Origin: a candidate division WOR-3 bacterium
Lineage (GTDB): Bacteria; Hydrothermota; Tepidihabitantia; Tepidihabitantales; CAIPLT01
Assembly: GCA_039801505.1 (NCBI GenBank)
Contig: JBDRUV010000004.1
Span: 29,880 to 93,879, forward strand
Direction: 5' to 3'
Length of the DNA: 64,000 bases
Under the pieces are notes generated by a model. The model did no database searches. It saw nothing but the letters and a program-made list of their open reading frames with translations, and was not told the DNA's origin. The position numbers and the translations under genes were made by a program. Positions 56,399-64,000 of the stretch are shown in pieces; the stretch's first letter is position 1, and every line of letters starts with the position of its first letter.

Positions 56399-57427
56399 AT
56401 GCCCAGGGCCCTGCGTTACACCAAAAATCAGCTGATTATCTTAGATCAATCAATTAATGGTGGCTTACCCAATAATCCCACCTATCGAGAACTAAAAAGT
56501 TACGAAGCGGTAATTACGGCAATCAAAGAACTAAAAATTCGTGGTGCACCCCTAATTGGCGTGGCCGGTGCATATGGTGTCGCCTTAGCTGCTGCGACGA
56601 TAAAGCCACTGAGTAAAGAGAAATTAAGCGCGATTGCCCAAGAAATTGGTGCGGCCCGACCCACTGCGGTTAATCTGTCATGGGCAATTGCCAGAATGTT
56701 AAAGATTATTACCGATCCTGAAGTTGAAATCAAGAGACTACCCCAATTATTATTGAAGGAAGCAAAAAACATTGAGGCCGAAGAAGCCGGCAGATCGCGC
56801 GCAATCGGTAAAATTGGAGCCGAGCTGATCAAAGATAATAGTAAAATAATTACGATTTGTAATACCGGCTGGCTGGCAAGCCCGGGGATTGGCACAGCCT
56901 TAGGGGTTATTTATACGGCACATCGTCAGGGTAAAAAACTAAAAGTCTATGTGTTAGAAACCAGACCCTTACTGCAAGGTGCCCGCTTGACCGCTTATGA
57001 GCTAAAATGTGCGAAAATTCCGTATGTGGTAATTACCGACAATATGATAGGCTCGGTGATGAACCAGATTGATATTGTCTTAGTTGGGGCTGATCGGATT
57101 GCCCGAAATGGTGATACTGCGAATAAAATCGGCACTTTGAGTTTAGCAATCGTGGCCCGGTATTTTAAGGTGCCGTTTTATGTGGTGGCTCCAACCTCTA
57201 CGATTGATGTAACCAAAAAAACTGGGCAGGAGATCCCCATCGAGTATCGCTCTGAGTTTGAAGTGAAAATGCTAAATGAGCGTTATATTGCCCCGCACGA
57301 TGCTCAGGTCTATAATCCGGCATTTGATGTCACACCGCATGATCTAATTGCAGGCATAATTACTGAAAGAGGCATCTATTATCCACCATTTATTAAATCT
57401 CTTAGCAGGCTTAGCAATGAGAGTTAA
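56399..57427 (+). CDS. mtnA: S-methyl-5-thioribose-1-phosphate isomerase
   Basis: 342 residues. MtnA converts methylthioribose-1-phosphate to methylthioribulose-1-phosphate in methionine salvage. Catalytic Cys154 in TICNTGWLASPGIGTALG and Asp232 in VGADRIARNGDTANKIG; ETRPLLQGARLTAYEL is the family signature. Because eIF2B-type homologues share the fold, R15P isomerase cannot be fully excluded, but the motifs fit MtnA. It overlaps the next gene by 11 bp. Leaderless-type promoter inside the upstream terminator. Confidence 0.92.
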   Translation: MPRALRYTKNQLIILDQSINGGLPNNPTYRELKSYEAVITAIKELKIRGAPLIGVAGAYGVALAAATIKPLSKEKLSAIAQEIGAARPTAVNLSWAIARMLKIITDPEVEIKRLPQLLLKEAKNIEAEEAGRSRAIGKIGAELIKDNSKIITICNTGWLASPGIGTALGVIYTAHRQGKKLKVYVLETRPLLQGARLTAYELKCAKIPYVVITDNMIGSVMNQIDIVLVGADRIARNGDTANKIGTLSLAIVARYFKVPFYVVAPTSTIDVTKKTGQEIPIEYRSEFEVKMLNERYIAPHDAQVYNPAFDVTPHDLIAGIITERGIYYPPFIKSLSRLSNES

Positions 57428-58802
57428 TTTAATAGCTGTTGTTTTATTTTCGCTTATAAGGTTGTCATTTAGCGATACCTTACCGGCACTTCCCTTAAGA
57501 GACCTGGCTAATCTTGAGTTTCCTTGGTATACGCCAAAACCGCCAATAACCTATAAGGATAGTTTTCGCTTTAGCGCCAACTTGTCGCCGAACCTTGTGT
57601 ATCGCAAGCTCGGACTGAAGCTTGCTAAGAAAATATCAAAATCCGGCTTGTTTTTACTTCAAATCTGCGATGAAAAAAATGTTGATTTTTATGATTATCA
57701 TCAGACAAAATTTAGCTGGGGGCTAGGTAAAGAAACTAAAAATACCTGGCAGGAATTTGATCTTACCGGGCAAAGAAACTGGCGAAGAACCAATGTGCAA
57801 TATAAAAAATTACACGGTCAGTACAATCTATATTGGTTTTTCGGCGACAATCTTTTACAATTTAATAATCAACTCAATGTTTTATATCACAAAAATCCTA
57901 ACTGCGATTATTTTCTTTTAGCTACCAGCCAGTTAACCGGCTATCTACCAACCAACTTGGGAAATATTATTGTCTCGTGCGAGCCTTATTTTAGAAACTA
58001 TAACTTTGATAAAACCAATAACTATTTGGCGGCAAATTTTTCGATCTCAGATCTGCTATTTTGGGGTGGACATTTTTACTTAAATCCGGGATTATCTTAT
58101 TACTTACCCGTTTACGGAACTTCCCGATTAAATCCAGCAAATAAATACTTAGGCCTCGGGCTAAAGACCGGTTTTAAGCTAAAAGGTTTAAGCTGTGTAA
58201 CTGAAATTCAATATAATACCCATTTAAATCCACACTATGATTCGATATTAGGTGCGCTTAATCCTTATCAGCTAGCTAGTTCTCAGTTATCACCTATAAT
58301 TAAAAAAATTGATTTAAGCACACAAATTACCTATAAATATGTTTTGTTGAGTGCTCGCTATGAAACATATCAATCGTACTGGATTTATAACTATGACTAT
58401 TATCAAAACTCAATTATTTTAGCTGTTTATGACACGGTTTATCGGTCATTCAGCTTAGGCGCTGAAATCGATTTTTTGCGCTATTTTAATAATAAAATAA
58501 GCCTGTCTCTGTCACCAACTGAACTTTATTTATTTCCAAGTTTTAGAATTACTGATACATTAATCTTTAATTATAAACCATTGCGATTTTTAACTTATTG
58601 GCAGTTCAGTAGTGAACGGCTCTGGAGTAATTTAACTTTACCGAAGTATTTTTTAGTTTCCATCCAATTAAGTGTCTCATACAAGCGTTTGACCTTAACT
58701 GGCGAGCTAGACAATATCTTGGATAGAAAAATTTTTCTATATCCTCATATTCAAACTCCAAAAGGAAGAAAATACTGGCTAGGAATAAATTTTCTTATTT
58801 AG
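57417..58802 (+). CDS. Putative outer-membrane beta-barrel protein
   Basis: 461 residues. Signal peptide MRVNLIAVVLFSLIRLSFS, a short plug-less N-terminus (ALPLRDLANLEFPWYTPKPP), then many amphipathic strands rich in Tyr, Asn and Trp. The end is GRKYWLGINFLI with LTGELDNILDRKIFLYPH, a stretch typical of the last strands of TonB-receptor-type barrels. No TonB box or plug domain was seen, so it may be a receptor relative reduced to a barrel, or another porin. It overlaps mtnA by 11 bp and the convergent C25 gene by 4 bp. Confidence 0.6.
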   Translation: MRVNLIAVVLFSLIRLSFSDTLPALPLRDLANLEFPWYTPKPPITYKDSFRFSANLSPNLVYRKLGLKLAKKISKSGLFLLQICDEKNVDFYDYHQTKFSWGLGKETKNTWQEFDLTGQRNWRRTNVQYKKLHGQYNLYWFFGDNLLQFNNQLNVLYHKNPNCDYFLLATSQLTGYLPTNLGNIIVSCEPYFRNYNFDKTNNYLAANFSISDLLFWGGHFYLNPGLSYYLPVYGTSRLNPANKYLGLGLKTGFKLKGLSCVTEIQYNTHLNPHYDSILGALNPYQLASSQLSPIIKKIDLSTQITYKYVLLSARYETYQSYWIYNYDYYQNSIILAVYDTVYRSFSLGAEIDFLRYFNNKISLSLSPTELYLFPSFRITDTLIFNYKPLRFLTYWQFSSERLWSNLTLPKYFLVSIQLSVSYKRLTLTGELDNILDRKIFLYPHIQTPKGRKYWLGINFLI

Positions 58803-61800
58803 GGAATAACAACCTTCCTCGTCTCGATTGATTGATCAAGCTGAGCTCTTAGAAAATAAATTCCACTGGGGAGCTTAACTGTGTGCTCGTAATGTCCACG
58901 GAGCTTGTAGGTATTTTCAACTACAGCGATTTTCTCGCCATTAATCGAATAGCAATCGATGATCACATGGCAGTTATAGGGAAGTCGGTATTTTATTTTA
59001 ATGAGATGCGATTTTAATATCGGATCGATCTTTATATCCGGTTTTAAATAATTATTCTGAAATAAAGTTTCCGAAGTGCTATTAAACACGCTAAATTTAA
59101 CCACGAAGGAGTTCGTGGTTGTTGTGTCATTGGGGACATAGGACCAAAATTCATTGGTGTTATTACCCTTTAACAAATAAATAGCCCCATTATAAAAGCC
59201 TAAACAAGCACCACCTTTAGGGACTGAGCTCTTATTAAGCCTAGGAATTGTATCTTTAGGAATCCATCGATTTGCTCCGGGCTGGTAAACCCAAAATTCA
59301 TTGCTTCCACCGCCTTTGATGGCATAAATGAAATTATTTGAACTCACCAAGGCACCACCACTTTTTGTACAAGTGTTTTTTCGCACTTGCGGATGTTGCG
59401 ATGGTATTGATTCAAGCTCCTGCCAACTATTAGTTTCGGGAATATACCTAAAGAAATAACTGTTTTTGCTGCCACCCTTAAGCACATAAATCGTATCTCT
59501 TAGAGTAGTCAAAGCAGTTCCGTCTTTGTACGGTCTATTATCACGCATTGGAGCTGGATTTTTTAAAATCCACTGGTTAGTAACGGTATCATACGCGTAA
59601 AAGTTTGGCTCACCGGGCTTAACGCCGCCAGCAATTAAATACACTTTGCCATGATAAAAAGTAATCGCGGAGCCGGCTTTTATGCCCTTGGATACCGGCA
59701 CATTAGCCTTTTGACACCAACGATTAGCCGCAATATCATACATCCAAAATTCTTTAGTGCTATTGCCCTTGAGGGCATAAATCTTATTGGCACCATCGTA
59801 GCATAGCGCTCCACCCTTGCCAACTCGTTTTTTCACAAGACGCGTTGAGTCGGTTTCCTTGTACGCAAAAGGAAGAGTTTCTTTTAACCACCACCTCTCA
59901 CCGTCATATAAATAAAATTCATTCGAGCGATTTCCTCGGGTAGCATAAATTCCGTAATTAGTACCGACTAATGCTGCCCCATCCTTGACATATTTCCCTG
60001 GTACCAGAGTGCTAAGAGGACTCTTCTGATACCAGCCCGTTGGTTTCTGGTGAGGTATGACTATTAATGAGTCGTGCATCGTATCATTGGTTGGATTGTC
60101 ATCGGTTGCTAATTTAGTAAAACAAGTATGATAATACTTACCGGGCTCAAAGGCGAGTTTACCAAACTTAATAATTTTAGTGCTTTCCGGAAGGATACTT
60201 GAAAGATATTTGGTTTGTTGATAAATAATTTGATTGAAAGTATCCTTAATAAGGATACTTACCGAACATGAAGCAATGCGCGTATAATAATTTTTAACTG
60301 TCGCGGCAACCTCTAAGCTTTCGGACAAATGGATTCCGACTGGTGAATTAATCTGGTATACCCCGACATCATGATATCGAACTCGAACATTACTAGTAAT
60401 TTTGTTATTATATGGATTATCGTCGTTATACAAAAGAGTGCATTTCACGGGAACATTGCCAAATTCAGCTGCGGTCCAAGGTCTAAAAGTTGCTAAGCTG
60501 CTGCTATTGCCATTTAGGGTAATTTCTGTGGTATCTAAATAGCTACTACCAATAGTCAATTGTGCTTTTATCGGCTGGGGATTACAGCAGGAATTATAGA
60601 TATACACTGAGGGGATAATTACTGTCCCTGAGTCTACTATACCAGCCGGGGCAACAATACTTACTGGATAGGCGTCGCGGTGATAATTAAAAAGTATTGC
60701 AGTATTCGCAGTTGGAATATGGTAATTCGGAATGCCGTTTACCACATAGTTAAGATAGCGATTATTAGCGCCAGTACCCCCTTGAATGCCGATGGTGCTA
60801 CTTACATCGGTCCCTTGAAGAAATTGATATTGGTATTTAATCCGACCATCTTTATAAAGTATAATCTGAAATGAATTTCGTTGGGTTGGATTATTATAAC
60901 GTGGTACCGATTCCCAAGAGAACACTACAAAGTCACTATTTGGGTCTTGATAGTAATAAATTTTTCCCGAAGTCCGCAAATCTAAATCGTCCCATAATCC
61001 ACCGATAAAGTTATTAATAGGGGCGTAAGGTAAGATTTGATTAGCTACCCCCTGGGAGGTAAAAGTAGTTGGATATTGAAGAAAACCGTTAGTGCAAACA
61101 TACAGCGAACATAAACCTTGTCCATAGTATGGGAAAATAAAGGGCAATGGAACTTTTACATTGCCGTCATCAGCATTAGGGACAAATCCAGTAAGTTGAA
61201 TACCCGATGTTGCTGGTATCCAAGTATATCGAACAGTATCGCCGTAGATGCTATCTTGAGTTGACTCATAAAAATAACCAGCCCCATCCGGTAAAGATCC
61301 AATAGTCGTCCTGGTGATCTTTCTTATTGTGTCACTCTGGGGATCTTCGTCATTTAAGAGTGAGGTATAAACCAGGATATTATAAATCCGATTCGCCATC
61401 GGAACAAATTGGCCCAAATTAACCGTTACCACAGAATTGGGTTGTAATGTTAAACTTGAATCTTTACTGAATACTAGCTCATGGGTAAAACTGTCGGTAA
61501 TTTGAACATGTATAGGAAACATTGCGCTATAAATACCAAAATTCTTAAATTTCGCAATAACCTCGGACGCTTGGTTAGGTATCATTCTTTCAGGTGGTGA
61601 AGTTATTTCTGTCGGGCCAACATCATATATGTTCTGAAGTAGTTCTAGTTTAATATTAGGCCGATTATAAGTTTGAGTTAAAGATGTTGGTTGATTATCA
61701 TCTGAAGCCGCTTGCCTTGTCAAATAAACCGGTGAAGTGCTAGTATATCGGTAATGAGGACATTCCGATGGTTGTATCCATTGCTGAAAGCCTTTGATTA

Positions 61801-64000
61801 TTAAAATCTGAAGATTTTGACTTGTGCTATAGTAGAACGGCGAATCTAATGTGATCTCCATCCACCCGGTATCAGGATCGTTAGGAAATGCACCCGAAAA
61901 AACTTGAGTGTAGCCAGATAAGGAATATGTGCCTGATGGGAGTATAGTATCTTGGGTGTGTTTTAGATAAATTGTCACATTAACGATACTGTCATGATTA
62001 GGTCCTTGATGTTTATAGTATCCAAGACGGGTAATGCGTCCCCTTATTCCAATTTCTGATGACTTATATATAGCCTCATGGGTTGAGTAATTGTAATATC
62101 GGTTAAACGGACCCCGGTAATCATAAGTTGTCCCAGTACCGATGATAACTGTTTGGCATAAAGTTACAGTAAAACGGCGGGCTTGGTAGTCATTAGATGG
62201 ATCTCCATCTCCAGCTACATTTAGTCTGGCTTTTAATGAACATGCCTCGGGTATGGACGGCGTCCAACTAGCGAAAATTATCAAAGTATCTCGACCTGCT
62301 AATAGATTAGAAACACACTGAATCGATGAATATCGAGGGATACCATTTAAGTTAACAATAGAACACACTACGGAAAAATTTTGAGCCGTCTCAGCACCAT
62401 AATTCTTAAGTCGAACCGCAGGTGTTAACGGAGAATTTACTGGATGTTGAGATATAGGGCTAATAATCGACTCAATTCCAACATCGATTGGGAATAACAC
62501 CCGAACTGTGCGATAAGCAGTATCGTTAGCTCGCCAGGCATCAGAACCAAGTTGCGTATAAGCTTTGACCTGATAGGTGCCCGAGGTTGCATACCAGGGG
62601 GTAAATACTTTAGTAATTGTTTCGCCTGGAGCCAAAATCACACCAGAGATAGTGCTTGTATATACCGTGCCAATCTTAAAAGTCACGGCAAACGTGTCAG
62701 TAAAGGTTCCAAAGTTTTTTAGTAGCGCTTTGGGTGTTACGCTACTGCCTGAAGCAATCACCTCAGATGGGGCTAAAATTTCTAAGACCCCAACATCATG
62801 AAAATTTCCCCCAAGTTGGATTCGAATCGAGTCCTCGTAAGGCATAAAATTCCGTGCGGTCACAGTTATAGACATAAATCCTGCAGTCGTCGGGTTAATG
62901 GAAAACCTAACTACTCCAGAGGCATCAGTAGTATCATACTGATAAATTAAGGTGTCTTGCATGATACACACTAAAGCGCCAGAAACTGGATTATTTTGAT
63001 ATTTTACAGTTACAGTGAAGTTTTGAGGTGTAGTTACAATAACTGTATCATATACAACCGTCAAAGGCTTCGGAACTGCCGTCCAGAGATTCAGCTCGGG
63101 ATCACCTAAAAGATTCCATTCCCGGTAACGAGTAGATGACCAATTATTAGGATTTATTGAATCGGCAATAAATTTTGCTCTCTTAGCCACATCGCCAAGT
63201 TTGTAATTCTTTTCCTCAAAAAGTGCCTTAAAAAACCCTTTGGCTACTGCTCCACGACATTGGGCAATACCAGAACCAGTCTGGGTGGTTCCAAAAAATC
63301 CAACTGCTCCTTTGGGATTTGATACAGTCCCGGCCCTTGTAAAATTTTCTCCCAACTCAACATAGCCACTTAAACTCATCGTGTGGCAGGTAGCCGAAAC
63401 TACTATTGGTAATTTAAACCCATTATTCATATTATTGGGATTAACTTGAAATGGACTCCACCAATTCGATGTGCCTTGTCCGCGATAGACCACATAAGCT
63501 CTACCATCAGTAATCGCATTTTCAACATCGATTTGGTTATTGCCACCCGCCCTTGAAAACGAGTCAATATGGATATAACCGGCTGATTGCCAGCATGAAT
63601 GAACATATCGGACATCGGCCCAATATATTGTATCATCAGAGTCATAATCTTCTCTAACAATAGTTGTGCCTTTTCGAAACCAGAGACTATCGGTCAAATA
63701 AGGAGTTCTTTCATAACCAAGAGTTTTTGTAACCATCAAACTGCACTGACTAACATTTTCACAGGAAAAACGGCCAACCGCAAGTTCCATCCGATATTGC
63801 TCGTCCATATTTCCATAATAGTCATCATAAGCACCCACCTCAGCTTTGATATAAGTTGGGCTACCAACGAGCAATACATACTCAGGTCGTGGTGTCCAGC
63901 TATTATAAGCGTTGACGATATAGCGCTTGATACGGGCAATGGATTCCGGCGTGGCCCCAATTTCGGAAAGTTTAACAATTTTAGTTGGAACTCCTTTTTT
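58799..64000 (-). CDS. Gingipain-like C25 peptidase with CARDB/Ig, Kelch-like repeats and sorting tail (partial)
   Basis: Open to the right edge, so the N-terminus is missing; ~1733 residues are visible. The peptidase domain has IKRYIVNAYNSWTPRPEYVLLVGSPTY, YRGQGTSNWW, PIVVSATCHTMSL, GAVGFFGTTQT and WNLLGDPELNLW, all C25 features. The nucleophile Cys is present (codon 63386-63388) but the usual His of GHG is Gln (codon 63476-63478). Ig/CARDB-like domains follow (ASGSSVTPKALLKNFG), with a nidogen-like part (CSLYVCTNGFLQYP). Six Kelch-like repeats lie at ~1300-1620, then a sorting tail (VIIDCYSINGEKIAVVEN, GIYFLRAQL). T9SS cargo is the natural reading. The internal TTG start at 63874 is not credible. 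Confidence 0.83.
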   Translation of the reverse strand, partial: KKGVPTKIVKLSEIGATPESIARIKRYIVNAYNSWTPRPEYVLLVGSPTYIKAEVGAYDDYYGNMDEQYRMELAVGRFSCENVSQCSLMVTKTLGYERTPYLTDSLWFRKGTTIVREDYDSDDTIYWADVRYVHSCWQSAGYIHIDSFSRAGGNNQIDVENAITDGRAYVVYRGQGTSNWWSPFQVNPNNMNNGFKLPIVVSATCHTMSLSGYVELGENFTRAGTVSNPKGAVGFFGTTQTGSGIAQCRGAVAKGFFKALFEEKNYKLGDVAKRAKFIADSINPNNWSSTRYREWNLLGDPELNLWTAVPKPLTVVYDTVIVTTPQNFTVTVKYQNNPVSGALVCIMQDTLIYQYDTTDASGVVRFSINPTTAGFMSITVTARNFMPYEDSIRIQLGGNFHDVGVLEILAPSEVIASGSSVTPKALLKNFGTFTDTFAVTFKIGTVYTSTISGVILAPGETITKVFTPWYATSGTYQVKAYTQLGSDAWRANDTAYRTVRVLFPIDVGIESIISPISQHPVNSPLTPAVRLKNYGAETAQNFSVVCSIVNLNGIPRYSSIQCVSNLLAGRDTLIIFASWTPSIPEACSLKARLNVAGDGDPSNDYQARRFTVTLCQTVIIGTGTTYDYRGPFNRYYNYSTHEAIYKSSEIGIRGRITRLGYYKHQGPNHDSIVNVTIYLKHTQDTILPSGTYSLSGYTQVFSGAFPNDPDTGWMEITLDSPFYYSTSQNLQILIIKGFQQWIQPSECPHYRYTSTSPVYLTRQAASDDNQPTSLTQTYNRPNIKLELLQNIYDVGPTEITSPPERMIPNQASEVIAKFKNFGIYSAMFPIHVQITDSFTHELVFSKDSSLTLQPNSVVTVNLGQFVPMANRIYNILVYTSLLNDEDPQSDTIRKITRTTIGSLPDGAGYFYESTQDSIYGDTVRYTWIPATSGIQLTGFVPNADDGNVKVPLPFIFPYYGQGLCSLYVCTNGFLQYPTTFTSQGVANQILPYAPINNFIGGLWDDLDLRTSGKIYYYQDPNSDFVVFSWESVPRYNNPTQRNSFQIILYKDGRIKYQYQFLQGTDVSSTIGIQGGTGANNRYLNYVVNGIPNYHIPTANTAILFNYHRDAYPVSIVAPAGIVDSGTVIIPSVYIYNSCCNPQPIKAQLTIGSSYLDTTEITLNGNSSSLATFRPWTAAEFGNVPVKCTLLYNDDNPYNNKITSNVRVRYHDVGVYQINSPVGIHLSESLEVAATVKNYYTRIASCSVSILIKDTFNQIIYQQTKYLSSILPESTKIIKFGKLAFEPGKYYHTCFTKLATDDNPTNDTMHDSLIVIPHQKPTGWYQKSPLSTLVPGKYVKDGAALVGTNYGIYATRGNRSNEFYLYDGERWWLKETLPFAYKETDSTRLVKKRVGKGGALCYDGANKIYALKGNSTKEFWMYDIAANRWCQKANVPVSKGIKAGSAITFYHGKVYLIAGGVKPGEPNFYAYDTVTNQWILKNPAPMRDNRPYKDGTALTTLRDTIYVLKGGSKNSYFFRYIPETNSWQELESIPSQHPQVRKNTCTKSGGALVSSNNFIYAIKGGGSNEFWVYQPGANRWIPKDTIPRLNKSSVPKGGACLGFYNGAIYLLKGNNTNEFWSYVPNDTTTTNSFVVKFSVFNSTSETLFQNNYLKPDIKIDPILKSHLIKIKYRLPYNCHVIIDCYSINGEKIAVVENTYKLRGHYEHTVKLPSGIYFLRAQLDQSIETRKVVIP

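Noticed and set aside
63874..64000. Start of the C25 gene at the internal TTG 63874
   Set aside because: The frame stays open to the window edge with family-typical sequence before it (YIVNAYNSWTPRPEYVLLVG), so the gene begins outside.

Overview
The window is a compact bacterial chromosome segment, moderately AT-rich, with almost no mobile DNA and genes packed into overlapping operons. Giant secreted proteins with C-terminal sorting tails (type IX secretion style), a gingipain-like C25 peptidase, two complete four-subunit 2-oxoacid:ferredoxin oxidoreductases, a pyruvoyl-dependent arginine decarboxylase and an rRNA locus without a 16S gene together suggest an uncultivated anaerobic Gram-negative lineage of the WOR-3 / Stahlbacteria / Cloacimonadota kind. 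This placement is inference; a 23S tree would settle it.

Layout. 1-6261 (minus): exbB-exbD-exbD-tonB, then a secreted protein, a lipoprotein and a TonB-dependent receptor cut by the left edge. 6417-8267: tRNA-Ala(CGC) and pdaD on plus, converging on a SpoIID/LytB protein. 8353-12815 (plus): rbfA-truB-ribF, a GT28-type glycosyltransferase and a sugar-nucleotide epimerase. 12815-12921 (minus): a candidate ~105-nt structured RNA with its own consensus promoter. 13110-16120 (minus): porGDAB. 16629-19007 (plus): rpsR-rplI-bifunctional nuclease-tyrS. 19008-23307 (minus): korDABC coupled to an APH/AAA kinase-like protein. 23556-25610: archease, then lspA-iscS on minus. 25683-32954: a 2423-residue secreted multidomain protein. 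33419-38100 (minus): DUF3467-cca-M50 protease-ftsK. 38163-45130 (minus): PQQ-propeller lipoprotein-ileS-dksA-like-truA-lamin-tail protein. 45500-49537 (minus): a pseudopilin, then 5S and 23S rRNA, the latter with tandem promoters and a boxB/boxA leader. 49786-53709: rarA, converging on an M16 peptidase pair. 53819-58802 (plus): Kelch-like secreted protein, HU, mtnA and a putative outer-membrane barrel. 58799-64000 (minus): C25 peptidase, N-terminus beyond the right edge.

How they work together. POR and KOR link pyruvate and 2-oxoglutarate to ferredoxin. ExbBD-TonB energises the receptor encoded in the same transcription unit. LspA processes the several lipoproteins, and the large adhesin- or protease-like proteins carry tails typical of T9SS cargo. 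Three of them share one six-repeat Kelch-like module.

Unannotated-type signals that stand out: (i) -35/-10 promoters (TTGACA / TATAAT, 16-17 bp spacing) that place transcription starts at or within a few bases of the start codon for at least eight genes, suggesting widespread leaderless mRNA; (ii) a family of GC-rich palindromic or directly repeated elements (core GGACCGTAT and ACGGTCC) confined to six intergenic regions; (iii) the candidate small RNA at 12.8 kb; (iv) an ATT start codon candidate for the cca/pcnB-like gene; (v) a promoter nested inside the HU terminator. No CRISPR array, transposase or phage module was seen.
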